The notes below the pieces were generated by a model. The model worked only from the letters and a program-made list of their open reading frames with translations, was not told the origin of the DNA and did no database searches. Source: Oppiella nova (Eukaryota > Arthropoda > Arachnida > Sarcoptiformes > Oppiidae). From it: a DNA stretch of 26,266 bases. A program made the position numbers and the translations under genes. Location: contig CAJPVJ010000405.1 in NCBI GenBank assembly GCA_905397405.1, forward strand, positions 1 through 26,266. The letters run 5' to 3'. Below, one piece after another: positions 10,997-26,266 of the stretch (position 1 is the stretch's first letter; the number at the start of each line of letters is the position of its first letter).

Positions 10997-11804
10997 TTAT
11001 CGCTTTTCAATGCCAAGAGTAATACTCTCGGCGGTCATCAAAGGCGTTAGATTCATGAATTTGATGGGCATTTCAGTGTCGGCGCACTTCGTGAACCGAA
11101 ACCTCTTTACGATGTGAGCGATACAGAGCTTGATCTCCATTAAGGCAAACCGCATACCAATGCAATTGCGGGGTCCGGTGCCAAAGGGCATGTAGGCATA
11201 GGGCACCAAATCCTTGCGATTTTCCGGCATAAACCTCTCGGGTGTGAATGTGTCGGCGTTTTTGTAGTACCTCTCCGACCGGTGTATGGCATAGACGGGA
11301 ATCTCGATCAATTGGCCCTTAAATACGGTGATCCCGGTATCGCCCAACTTGACATCCTCGCCGGCCTCCCGTTCCAGTCGCGCCAACGCCGGATACATAC
11401 GCAGGGTCTCACTGATGACGGCATCCAAATACGGCAGACTCTGGAGGGTCTCGTAATTGATCTTTCCGTCCAAATCAAACGCATTGATCACCTCATTGTG
11501 GAGCTTCTCCTGGACGTCCGGATTGAGACCCAACTCGTACGATAAGTGCCCTAAAGTGGTGGCCGTTGTCTCAAAGCCGGCCAATAAGAAAAGCCACGAC
11601 TGGGCTATGATCTCATCCTCGGTTAGGGTTTTGTTCGCGAAATTCGTGTTAAAAGTTTGCTTCGCGGCCTCGATTTCGTCTTCGCCTGAAAAGGGGTTTG
11701 AATGAAATGTTAGGTTTTATTTAAACGGATGGCTAATGAATGAGTCTGAAAGCAAACCTTCAATGAAGTGATGGGAGTCTATCTTATCGGCCGACAGGTC
11801 TTTG

Positions 11805-11835
<31 letters not shown>

Positions 11836-13035
11836 CGGCGGCGTTGGCGTCGATGAGTAGTTGCAAGAAATCGTTACTTTTCTCGCCGTCGCGTCTCTTC
11901 TTCAGCATATGTCTCGTCAAATCAAATATGAATTCATTGGGCGCCTCCACCAAATTAGTCCTTATATTCAGCATTTTGTTTAAAAATTTCGGGAAAATAA
12001 AGGCCGGGATCATCTTAATAGCGCTGAATATGAAGACTTTACGGCCGGCGGCCACCAATTTATTGTTGGGATCCTTCTGTGAGTTGGTTTTCGTAGCGAA
12101 GGCGCACTTCGCGATCACATCAAACGTGAAGTTCTGATGTAGAAGCTTGGCGTTGATATACTTGCCATCCCTGGCCATCACATCCAGGTGTCCCAGGTAC
12201 TCCTCGAGACACTGCTCCACCAAATGATACATTTTCCGCAGCTTTCCCGACGAAAAAGTGGGACTCATTATAGTTCGCATGCGTTTCCAGTCCTCGCCCA
12301 TCGAGTTGAAGAGGTTTTTATTGATGATCGGGTGCTCTGTCCTCAGTTCCCGGCGATTTGAAAACTTATGAAACTCTTTGACCAGAATTTGTTTGAGTAG
12401 TTCCGGTTCGGCGACCATTAGTGTCGGATCTCTACCGTTGAATATTCTGTGGTGAATGGCAATTAAATTTTATTGTTAAGTGTTTGGTTTCAATAACTTA
12501 TTTTTTTAATCACTGAAAAGGTATTAAAAATAACAGATTAGCCGAACGTTTTCGATCTACACTGAGATCTTCATCAGGGCTTAAGAGATGATAATAGATA
12601 TTGAGTTAAGTGTTAAATAAAAACTGAATTTAAAATTTAACTTAAATTAACTTTAAAATTTAAATTTTATTATCTATTGTAGGGATTTGTTTATAATGAT
12701 TTTTATAAGAAAATTTTAATTAATTAATTACCCGAAAATATTTCCATATTTCTTAACATATTCGACATCAAGCAGTGGAACGGGATTTTGACACCTTTCC
12801 AGGAAATTGCCAAAAATGGGAATAGGTTTCGGGCCTTTGACTCCCAGTTTCTTCCAATAATTGTTATTCTTTGTTAGAAACCTATGAATTGATGTCAAAA
12901 TTAATGTAAAAATTTTAAAAAATTATTATTTTCATAGTACAATATTGTAAAAGTTAATTACCAGTAAATGAGTGGTAAACTGGTCAAAAACCCCACTGCT
13001 AAATTAAATAAGCTGAATCCAAATAACCCAATCAT
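10997..13035 (-). CDS. Cytochrome P450, CYP3 clan (CYP3A-like), copy B
   Basis: This is a tandem paralogue of the gene at 8477-10309, with the same four-exon structure: 13035-12962, 12881-12732, 12446-11758 and 11685-10997, for 533 aa. The I-helix AGFETT (about 340-345), the K-helix ETLR, PERF and the haem loop FGTGPRNCIG (Cys about 479) are intact. Differences from copy A are scattered. Examples are KKLGVKGPKPIPIFGNFLE in the hinge, FKGQLIEIP for RKGQMIEIP, and CLEEYLGHLDVM for SLEEYLGHLEVM. The Asn tract is expanded to ten residues. Intron 2 is about 285 bases against 98 in copy A, because of an insertion carrying a hammerhead-like motif. Both copies look functional. Confidence 0.93.
11805..11835 (-). 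repeat. Coding poly-Asn microsatellite in P450 copy B
   Basis: The + strand shows an ATT/TTA triplet run that encodes ten Asn residues on the minus strand in exon 3 of copy B. The matching tract in copy A (9281-9297) encodes about five. The tract lies in the variable loop before the I-helix, where length change should be tolerated. It accounts for the 15-base length difference between the two exon 3 copies. Confidence 0.85.
12534..12586 (-). ncRNA. Hammerhead-ribozyme-like motif in P450 copy B intron 2
   Basis: On the minus strand the core CTGATGA (12577-12571) is followed by stem II GATCT/AGATC (12569-12565 with 12558-12554) and loop CAGTGT. Then come GAA (12553-12551), a minimal stem III AAC/GTT (12550-12548 with 12547-12545) and the cleavage-site C at 12544. 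Stem I is AGCC/GGCT (12581-12578 with 12543-12540). Every core position of a type I hammerhead is present, except for one extra A (12570) between the CTGATGA box and stem II. Very short stem III is known from hammerheads of Penelope-like retroelements. The motif sits in the insertion unique to copy B, in the sense orientation of the gene. Activity is unknown, and the extra A may weaken it. Confidence 0.5.
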
Positions 13036-13113
13036 TTTTTAGTTTTGTATTAGTTTTTAAGTTCAATTGCAAACTCTATTGAAATGAATTGAATGTAAGC
13101 TTAAGAATCGCTG

Positions 13114-13122
13114 CTTTTTATA
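13114..13122 (-). promoter_or_regulatory. TATA box of P450 copy B
   Basis: TATAAAAAG followed by CAGC is read on the minus strand about 80 bases upstream of the ATG at 13035. It is conserved with the equivalent element of copy A. Confidence 0.6.
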
Positions 13123-13300
13123 CGGTTTCAAACATATGCTAATTATTAAGTTTGGGATCCAATCATAACTATAGTATAATCTGTAGTTACTATACAATAG
13201 CTTAGTGCAAATTTTATATAAATGGGCATTGGTGCTTATTGAATTGCACCTAAAATTGCACCTAATATTAGCTGGTGTGATGTGTAAATTAATCACTGAA

Positions 13301-16269
13301 CTGGTTGGTTATGAAATCTGTTATCTAACTTGTTTATATATACAAGTATAACAAACTATTGATACGTACGGCGACTAGTTCATAATTCATAATCGAGGTC
13401 ACTTTTACACACAAAACAAATGAGAAAATACCTGAATAATTCCCCTCTATAATTAATTAGAGAATTTCAGGGTCAGTGTAAATACATGTTAGTAAATTGG
13501 TGTTTTTATTTTGTTAATTGTCATATATTACGGTAGTATACAGTTTACTATCTGTTTTTAAAAAGTACATTTGTATAAATATTTGTTCATTATTTAATCT
13601 TAAGAATTAATAGTTATTTTCTAAACACATTATATTGCGAAATTTATTGCATTTTAAATTAAACCTTTAAATATAAGTTATTTTTACCAGTACTATTAAT
13701 ATGTAAATTTACTCTATTAATTTATTTTCTATTAATTTCAAAATAAATTTGATGTCAATCGGTGATATTCAACATAAGGCGATAATAAATCTACATATTG
13801 CATGTATTGCATATTCAAATTGTCTGACTTAAATCAAGTTTTTCTACTATTGTATCAATATCGTAAATAAGATTACAAATATAATTTAAATATACAAAAT
13901 TATGTTTCACAATTCTTGACATTTGTCTGCCATGTGATTCATAAATATATCAAAATTTATTGATTAATGATTATCTATTAAATATAAGATAACTTATAGA
14001 TTGTAAATTAATATGCTATAAATGCATATAAATTATTTATACTTAAAGAGTTTGGGCGTTAATTGATGACATGAAAACAATTTGCATCAATTAATAAGCT
14101 GAACACTAATTTGATTACTACAATATTATGAATGCTAGCGTAAACCAAAATTGATACTACAAATAATGATTACAAACAAAAATCCATTTATTTATCATTA
14201 AATATTAAACAATTCATTAGGTACCACTCTATTACTCTGATATTACTTTTTTGAATGACTTTATTTAATAATAGTAAAGTAAAATTACCTTTTCTATATA
14301 CAGTACCGTAAACCGTAATACCTAAGTAGTGATTTATCTTGAAGTTTAAGACTTCCTAAAAGTATTTTTCTTATTTTTTGAAATTAAATCTATACTTAAA
14401 TAAAAATTATTATTCAAGATCTGATTACTACAGTATTCAAATTCAAAAATAGCTTTCCATTTACTTTCCTAATATAAAAGTGGAATTACAGTGAAATTAA
14501 TTCCAATATTCATCAGTTAAACATATGACTAAATTCTGTATATAAATAAATTTGTGTGAATACTATTCAATAGCGCTTTTAGTTATTGGGGAATTACGTT
14601 AATAGAGAAAATTTAAATTTCAATTAAACAAATTAGTTGAATAGAGATTTCTATGAAAAAAAGCATTTATTACATAATATATACTAAAGTAGTATTAATA
14701 CAGAATATTATGTAATTCTTATACTAAAAGCATTTTAATGAATTCATTTTCTTTTTGTTTGACTTATTGCGTGAATTAATTATACATAATTAAATGCAAA
14801 CTTTTTATTTTTATTGAAAGAAAGTACACTATGTGTTGAGTATTTAATATGTAATACGATTGTAATATATGTGCTTAACAAACGGTGCTTAAAAATGACA
14901 ATTAGATTAAAAATCAAAAAGCAAAATGTTTGTAGCAATTGATTTTTATAAACGTCAATTGTTTGATAAATATAGTGTGTTTTTGTGAATAACAATACAT
15001 TTGCCATTATAGTCAAGGATAGGGAAATACTGTATATTTGCACAACCATTCCTCAATAATACTATATTAATACTCAATTAAATATTGACATTAAATCGTT
15101 TTTATATTAAATGCAACTTATCGATTATTTAGTTTTATGAGATTTATATATATCATGACATAATAAATTGAATTATACGCTACATTTAGCTATAGCCCCG
15201 TGTTTACAGTACAGTTACGGTATTTTGTATGCCTGTACTGGTATACAGAATCGCTGTACAGTATAACAAGAATATAATTAAAATCAATATTTGTTTGGCT
15301 AATGAATGAATAGCTACTATAACACTGTATAATATACAGCATTATATAATATTGTATTCATTTTTGGTGTGAATATATTACAATATTAAAAAAGCCTTTT
15401 GTTTCATAACATGTATATTAAGATGAATCGCATGATAACTATTTAAATGAGTTGCAACTAAAATGCTGTTAAATTACCGCTACATACCATACTAAACATA
15501 TTGTCAGTACATGTGAACATAAATCAATGAATTTTTACAGTCAAACTCTATTGAGAGCCTAATCAATCATATAAGAGCAGCATGATCATTTAACGAGTAT
15601 ATAAAATATTTTACGCATAATCAGCGCAAATTGATTATTTTTTAATTGACTGTAAATGCTAAATTAGTGTAAAAATATTCATAAATTAACATGGTATAAT
15701 ATTTAGTGAATGTATATTAGCAAGAACAATTAACGCGATGTGTGTTAGTGTCGGGGAAAAAAGGGGTGCGTTTGGCATACGGCGAGAACACAGTATACGT
15801 GATATGTGTATAGCGTTATGATGTCTACAAATGAGAGCCTATTTTGACATTTCTATCGCTTGAATGCATTGACTTTGACTTCACTTTTAATAAACATTTT
15901 GTTTATATTTGATTCAAACATTTCTTCCATTTTTATATATTAATTACAAACACATTATAACCTAAACTACAACTCAATTATGATTTCATAGCCACTGCCC
16001 GGCGCTGTATATAAATATATTTACAACAATTAGTTTCAATTTAGTTAATCATATATTCAAACAAAAAGTTTTGTGTATATCATATATACTGACAATAATA
16101 AACACCACCCGATATTGTATAGTAAATAATTGGCGTGTTTTATTATTAATAGTAATATAACCAGTGTCATTTGAGTCATTAGTGTATATATAATAATATT
16201 ATCTATTTATATATAACATCACAATTGGTGTGTGTCTTGTGGTATAAGTGTTTGGATTACCATTAAGTC
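13301..16269. other. AT-rich intergenic spacer before RSK
   Basis: About 3 kb of AT-rich DNA with no supported exon or RNA gene on either strand. Short motifs around GTACAGTA and TACGGTA recur, for example near 14300 and 15205-15260. A slightly more GC-rich patch occurs at 15740-15800. The right end should contain the RSK promoter and 5' UTR, but no clear TATA box decides the start of transcription. Confidence 0.55.
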
Positions 16270-20650
<4,381 letters not shown>

Positions 20651-20910
20651 TGTAAAATACAAACAATTTTCATAAAGATGTCAATCATTTGGCAAAAACA
20701 TTACATCGGAATTGAAATGTATTTGAAAATGAAAATACATTTCATGTGTGAAATGTTAGCCAACATAAGTAACATAAGTAACAAAATATTAATTTGTAAT
20801 CAATTATAATGTACATTATTTTGAACATAACTTAGAATTAATGTCTATTGTGTGATGTGAACTCTGCCCGTAATAATGATTATATAAATATATAAAAAAT
20901 TAAAATAATA

Positions 20911-20916
20911 AATAAA
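20911..20916 (+). terminator. Candidate poly(A) signal of RSK
   Basis: AATAAA lies about 260 bases after the RSK stop codon at 20648-20650, at the end of an AT-rich 3' UTR-like stretch. It is the best-placed canonical hexamer, although other AT-rich variants occur nearby. Confidence 0.4.
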
Positions 20917-22501
20917 ACCAACAAAACAATAATATGAATAATAAATTCTTAACATTTTAATGGATTCTTAACAAAAATTAACTTCAACTGGGATTTCATT
21001 ATTTAGTTCTTAACACAATGTTTGTCTGAAATCTTTAGTGTAACAGTGAATATATAGGAAGACAATAATTGTTTTCAATCTAATATTTAAAACAATAATA
21101 TAACAAATAGTATTTTTGTAAATATTTTATACAATTTGTGTTTTATTGTAAAATGAAAGATAAGTTTAATTCATTGGAAAGAATGACATTTATATCTAAA
21201 TGTAACTAAATCCAGAATCACTGTACTGTATAGAACTTTATGTTTAATATTATAAGTTTGTATTTGTATTGAATATAATTTGCAATTATAGATCACAGTA
21301 TCAATAATAGTTATATCAATAATAATTAATTGAATGTTCAATAAATGTTTACTCAATACATTATGTATGAATTGAAATAACTTATGGTTAATCATAATAT
21401 AAACCATAAGTTTATTCACTAATTGAATAGCTTTAGGATGAGATGAATTTGGATTCACTTTTTTTAAGCAGTTTTCACTGCATTTATAGCTGTCCTTAAA
21501 AATGGTTCAATTGATACCATTTAATGATTAGTTTTACCGCTAAAAACTTACAAATTATAAGAATTTCAATAAAATAATAATACATTAGAATATTTATAGA
21601 ATTTATAGCTTTTTTAAAAAATAATAAAAACTTTGCCTTCAAAGTCGACAACAAACCATTTGGCACTTTAAGGCAAATCATAAAACCTTAAAACTTTTAA
21701 ATATATCTTTCAAATCAAATTCTTTACAATAAAACATTTGACAATTGTTTGCATTTGGAAACAAGTAATTAATTATCAGTTTGTGAATGCATTTCAATTG
21801 GCAATTATATGTGCGATTTATTGGAGATGTTTTGCTTGAATTAACTGTAATTGATGTCGGAGTGGAAATGTATGTCTCCTTTTGAGTTTAGATAAGCGTA
21901 TCTAAGATGAAGTCTGTGTATTAATTACAATTCAATTGCATTACCAATCGATGCAAATATGGACTAGAATTCAATGAATAGTCCTCTGAGAGAAAGAAAG
22001 AGATCACTTGTCCTCGAATTCACCACAAATTCTAAAAGTTCTGCAAAAAAAGATAAATACGTTATGTTTTCCAGCGATTATATGGGATCACAAGTCAATT
22101 GAAGAAATAAATCTATTTATTTGGCTCTCAGTTATAGTACTTAACAAATAATACAATATTTATATCTCTTTTTTAAGACCATATGTAATGATAATCTTCT
22201 TAAGTGAATAAATTCTTAACTCAAAGGTTTGTTATATATTTCCTCTAATTCTTAATAAATAAATTATTCTCATAAGAGATAAGACAAGAGTTTTTATGAG
22301 TTTTAATTCTGAGGCACTTATTAACTCAAAAAATGTCTTACCCTAGTACTTAAACCACTCTAGACTCAAACCAAACATAAATTTATGTAATTCTTAACGA
22401 TTCAAGTGTTGCCACAAATAATAATATTACCGTACAGTATATCAGATATGAAATCAATAAGTGGTTTATAATCAAAGAGTAATTATAAAAATATATAAAT
22501 T
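20917..22501. other. AT-rich spacer between convergent RSK and PLC-beta genes
   Basis: About 1.6 kb with no supported exon, RNA gene or clear repeat on either strand. It separates the 3' ends of two convergent genes and probably contains parts of both 3' UTRs. Open frames here are AT-rich, low in complexity and without recognisable domains. Confidence 0.55.
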
Positions 22502-22507
22502 TTTATT
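22502..22507 (-). terminator. Candidate poly(A) signal of PLC-beta
   Basis: The minus strand reads AATAAA at 22507-22502, about 70 bases downstream of the PLC-beta stop codon at 22576, which is a sensible distance for a short 3' UTR. Confidence 0.45.
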
Positions 22508-22575
22508 GCAATTAAATAATACTTTATATAAAAACTTACGATAAATCAGTTCCGAGAGAACGAATTGAAGAGTCA

Positions 22576-25500
22576 TCACAAAGCCGTCGACGAGTCGTGG
22601 GATTGAATATTATGTCCTAAAGAACCAGAAGTTGTCGCCAGAGATGACGTGAATAGCGTCGGATTTAACTCAAACTGTTTGACCAAATTCTGGCGCTTCT
22701 CCTCACATTCAGTTCGTCTCCTCTCAAGAATCAAATGCTTTTCCTCTTCAAACTTCTTGCGGACCTCTTCGTGACGGCCTTCGAGTTCTGATTTGCGTTT
22801 TTCGAGTAAACAACTGAATCGCTGGCGTTCGGCGACGGCCTGTTCGATGAGTTTCTGTTGTAATTCCCTCTTAATCCTCGCCAATTCATTCTTGTCCTTA
22901 TGCTTCTTGCTTAGAGCTGTCAACTCATCTTTGGTTTGAGCCTCGAGTCGTTTCATAAGTGAGTTCACCTCCTGGTCGTGGAGGGCCTGCAGGTGTTGCA
23001 GTTGTGCCGATTGCGAGACGTGTATCGCCTTCTCTATGGCATTGCACACCTGTAGGACAGACACACAAATTGCTATACTTTGAGTGCATACAGAGCGCAG
23101 GCAGTGGACAGACCTGGTCGTGATATTTCTCGTATAATTCGAGTTCTGCTTTGAACTGTTCCTGATTCAGGTTTAGCATAGTTTGCGAGAAAGTTCGGTG
23201 CAATTCTTCAATCTATGAGACCCGTCAAGAAATGTCAATACATATAGGAATGGCTTAAATGGGCTGTTATGATGATGTCATACTTTGGTCTGATGTTCGT
23301 TAAGTACACTTTGGAGGTCCACTTCAGAGCGTCTCTTCATGACGTGCCTATAGGATGGCATAGAGAGGAACTGCAAACTTTGCCTTCGAGTTGATGGCCT
23401 AAAACAGCGGGATTTGCAGGAATCACGGGAACGGCACAGACCACAGTGCAAGAGAGCGGACAAATGGGAGGGCAAAAGACAAGCAAAGACACTGTACAAC
23501 AGCAGTACGATATAGGCGTTGCATTTGTTAGATCAGGCAGTTGTGGACAGTTATGTTGTGGACAGTTATGTTGTGTTAGTTTTCAACAGTTATACAATAT
23601 ATTCCAGTGGTTACAGATTGAGATGTCATGCGAATAAACAATACAAACATATTTCAGACTTATGATAGACTTACCCGTCAGATGAGGATGACTTCTTCGA
23701 CAGCTTCGAGTGTGACTTAACCCACGCTGTCTTCTGCTTCTCCTGAGCCTGAGTTAGTCTCTCCTCTTCCTGTTGAACCACTTCTCGTCTCTTTTCCCTA
23801 AGTTTGTCGTATTTCTTGCGAACAGACATCAAATCCCTTTCTATTTTAGTCATCACTTTCTGAACCACTTTATGCTCTTTGATTTTATCTAACGATTCAG
23901 CGGTTATATTGGCTTCCGTTGACTCAAGTAGTGATGAAGACTTTTCAAGAGCGCCTTCATCTGAAAGACTGCGTATGGATTGATTGAGACGTTTATTAAG
24001 TGTATCGTGTCGTACGAGCGGTGATGAGGAAGATGTGTACCCTCTGTGCACCGGTGAGGATGTGTTGGAGACGGCAGTCATTGTCTTTTGGAAACTGCCA
24101 TTCGCTGTGTCGCCTCTATTAGACGGTGCGATCGCACACGAGTCGGTCGACTCCTTCACTGCAGACACGGATGACTTGTTTATTGGATTCTTCTCTTCAT
24201 CTGAAGTGTATTTTCGTGAAAGCATTTGGTGTTCGGGCGACACGTTTACAGTGACTTTACACGAAGTGTCACTCTTAGTGCTGGTGATAGACATGTCATC
24301 CAGTTCATCAGTCAGCGCTAACAACTGTTTTGCATGCTTTTCGACCATTGATTGGTAGGCAATAGGATTGGCCAACGCGTCGGCCAACTCCGAGAGTCCG
24401 TCGGGAACGTAGTCTTTGACTGTAATGTGAACGAAAAGGGTGGGCATCGACAGGGGTTGACCCGATTCATTGCGCAGAGAGATGTGTCGATAACCGGGCC
24501 GTAAGCCTACGACTGGAAGAATTCTGGTGCCAATGAAGCGGTTGTTCTCCTCGAATGCTGCGATCCTAAGACACGCCAGTTCTGGAAGAACTACTTTCTT
24601 GAAGACAAACGGCTCCTCATCATAGACCGGGTTTATGCCGTTCGCCGGAATTGTTTTCGTTCGCCGTCTGCGCACTGTATCGGCCGGCAGTCCATACATA
24701 TCGACCTCAACGAAAGTGCCGACCCTTTTGTCCGACAAGAATTGTCCCGAAATTATCTGTAATTATAATATAAATTAAATTCTGGTTACGTCTTGTCTTG
24801 TATTATGTCATACTTTGATGGTAACGGTTCCGGCAATAATTCCATCGACAGTGGATTCCGTGAACGGATCAAATTTGCGGTCATGTCTTCGCATGAAATC
24901 TGGTTTCAAGAGATACCCATTTCTGCCGTTGTATTCAAAAATTCCCAAATTTAGTTGCATTCCTAAGTCTAAAGTAAGACATAACAGTTATAATGAACAT
25001 TATTTATACAGAATTTAATTTCATGTTTATTAAGTTTCGTAAATGAAGACAAACCCAATGTCTGGAAGTTGAGGGCAACCATCTGACAGCCGGCGTTCCA
25101 GAAGACTTGTGGCATATAATTACTTGAGTCAACTCGTGTGCCTCGAGGGTATATTCGACTCAATTGTCTTTTGTTGAAACTGAAAAAACAAAAGTTTTCA
25201 GAAATCAAATGCAAACAAATCAATTGATCACTTACTTAACGAACTCAACCGGTCTTTCCTTCAATAGATTCGTGGCCTGAGTTTCGACAAAAGACGAGAC
25301 TTCGAAACTTCGGTTCCGTTCTGTTGTTACAAATGGAAACAATTGGTTATAAACGTGACAATTGTCTCAATCAAGTGTGGACTCACTGTCCGAGTATTCA
25401 AAGGAATGGAAGCGCACGGGCTGTACGTATATAACTAAGGCAGACATTTCAGCGCCGGCTTCGGACTCTTTGCTGGCGGTTCCCTGAACTTCGATCACCT

Positions 25501-26266
25501 CCTCAGGAGGCGGCGCCTCATCCTCTTCAAGACTTGAGTCGGAGTCGAGTTCATCGATATCACAGCTGACGCTTTTGGCCGCATTAGGACTGATCTCTTC
25601 GTTGCCATTCAGATGAAAGCTGTCCTCATTGTCGAGATGACTGCTCTCATCACTATTACTGGTCACAAGAGTGGGACGGCGTTCCGGTGTCGACGGAATG
25701 GCAGCAGCGGTGGCATTGGCTTCCATCTGCTGTTGCAGTTCCTCTGCAGCCATTTGTTGAGCCATTCCTTTCCGCGTCCGGATGTGATGTTTCTTCTTAT
25801 TCTTAATAATGATTCGTTTCAACAGATGGTTGGGTGAAGGAAGTTGTTGTCCGGGTTTGAGGGAATGTGTGCCCAAAGGCTCAGTGAGGAGGGCGTCGCC
25901 GAAGATTTTTCGACAATAGGCCGCCATTTTTATCTGTTGTTTCGGAGAGCAGTGGTTCTCGAAGGACAGGATCACCGGATAATAGGACGTCTTAAATGCA
26001 CTTTCATTGATGGCGTCCAACACCTCTTTCAATGGAATATCGGTGACGACAGTAAAGCCATGAGTGATAATGGGTTCTTCATCGGAGTTCTTGCCGTTCC
26101 AACAGTCGAGTTCAATACACCGACAGCCGGCCAGAAGGCATTGTCTGTACACCTCCACCGATGACTTGCCGGTCAACTGATGGCCAGTAAGATATGTGTT
26201 ATGACTTGAATTGATGAAGTAGTGACTCAGGGGTTGGTCCATATCTGAGTTGAGATCAAACTTTTC
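22576..26266 (-). CDS. Phospholipase C-beta, 3' part (X, Y, C2, coiled-coil tail)
   Basis: This Gq-activated enzyme cleaves PIP2 into IP3 and diacylglycerol at the plasma membrane. Exons visible on the minus strand are 26266-25387 (open at the window edge), 25320-25236, 25179-25055, 24968-24814, 24756-23675, 23398-23284, 23212-23114 and 23049-22576. All are GT-AG and phase-consistent. The X domain begins near [20 protein letters not shown], with both catalytic histidines visible (SSHNTY and ITHGF). It is followed by an acidic, Ser-rich X-Y linker. The Y domain has [20 protein letters not shown] and [16 protein letters not shown]2 begins around [20 protein letters not shown]. The long tail is Lys/Glu/Gln-rich, predicted coiled coil, and typical of the beta class. 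The X and Y sequences look closer to the PLC-beta1-3/Plc21C type than to the norpA/beta4 type, though that is a judgement by eye. The N-terminal PH and EF-hand regions lie outside the window. No abnormal segment was found in this gene. Confidence 0.93.

Larger units (their letters stand above)
7991..13300. repeat. Head-to-tail segmental duplication containing the P450 pair
   Basis: Unit A (about 7991-10549) and unit B (about 10555-13300) are homologous from TTATAAAATGTTTACTAGTA in the 3' flank, through the whole P450 gene, to the upstream end near TCACTGAA. Exons are nearly identical, introns and flanks less so. Unit B is longer mainly because intron 2 carries an insertion of about 190 bases (near 12470-12720). 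The breakpoints were set by eye and are good to within some tens of bases. Confidence 0.85.

Noticed and set aside
8477-13035. One P450 copy being a pseudogene
   Set aside because: Both copies have complete frames, canonical splice junctions, and intact I-helix, ETLR, PERF and haem-binding motifs.
13063-13296. Minus-strand open frame upstream of P450 copy B
   Set aside because: It overlaps the TATA box and promoter of the P450, and the equivalent sequence upstream of copy A is not conserved as a reading frame.
14780-15049. 89-codon minus-strand open frame in the AT-rich spacer
   Set aside because: It is AT-driven Ile/Leu/Tyr-rich low-complexity translation with no neighbours, splice context or family resemblance.

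Overview
The window is eukaryotic nuclear DNA, almost certainly from an arthropod. Small chelicerates such as mites fit best, but the species cannot be named from sequence alone. Short GC-rich exons with GT-AG introns sit in very AT-rich intergenic and intronic DNA. Six protein genes are supported: akirin (-), an inhibitor-of-apoptosis protein with BIR-BIR-UBA-RING layout (+), two tandem CYP3-clan cytochrome P450s (-), p90 ribosomal S6 kinase (+) and the 3' part of phospholipase C-beta (-, running off the right edge).

Layout: 1-483, akirin 3' flank. 484-1736, akirin, five exons. 1737-2924, a shared divergent 5' region. 2925-5687, IAP, four exons, with a tRNA-derived element and inverted repeats in intron 1. 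5717-8476, AT-rich spacer with a 128-bp tandem repeat. 8477-13300, two head-to-tail copies of a P450 gene with its flanks; the second carries an intronic insertion holding a hammerhead-ribozyme-like motif. 13301-16269, AT-rich spacer. 16270-20650, RSK, thirteen exons. 20917-22501, spacer between convergent genes. 22576-26266, PLC-beta, eight exons visible.

Most striking observation: at three places in the two + strand genes the homology stops abruptly and returns in frame when each base is replaced by its complement WITHOUT reversing the order. These are the IAP RING domain (about 5517/5529-5642), RSK exon 5 (at least 18221-18304) and RSK kinase subdomains VIII-X (18655-18780). The restored stretches are clean, with every zinc ligand, kinase motif, splice site and reading frame in place. 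An ordinary inversion gives the reverse complement, which does not restore these exons. No standard DNA process yields complement without reversal, so a data-handling or assembly artefact, or a deliberate alteration, is the first explanation to test. Read literally, both genes would be broken.

Functionally, akirin and a RING-type IAP share a divergent 5' region; in insects both act in NF-kB/IMD immune signalling. RSK (ERK pathway) and PLC-beta (Gq pathway) are convergent signalling genes. The P450 pair is a typical detoxification-type tandem duplication.
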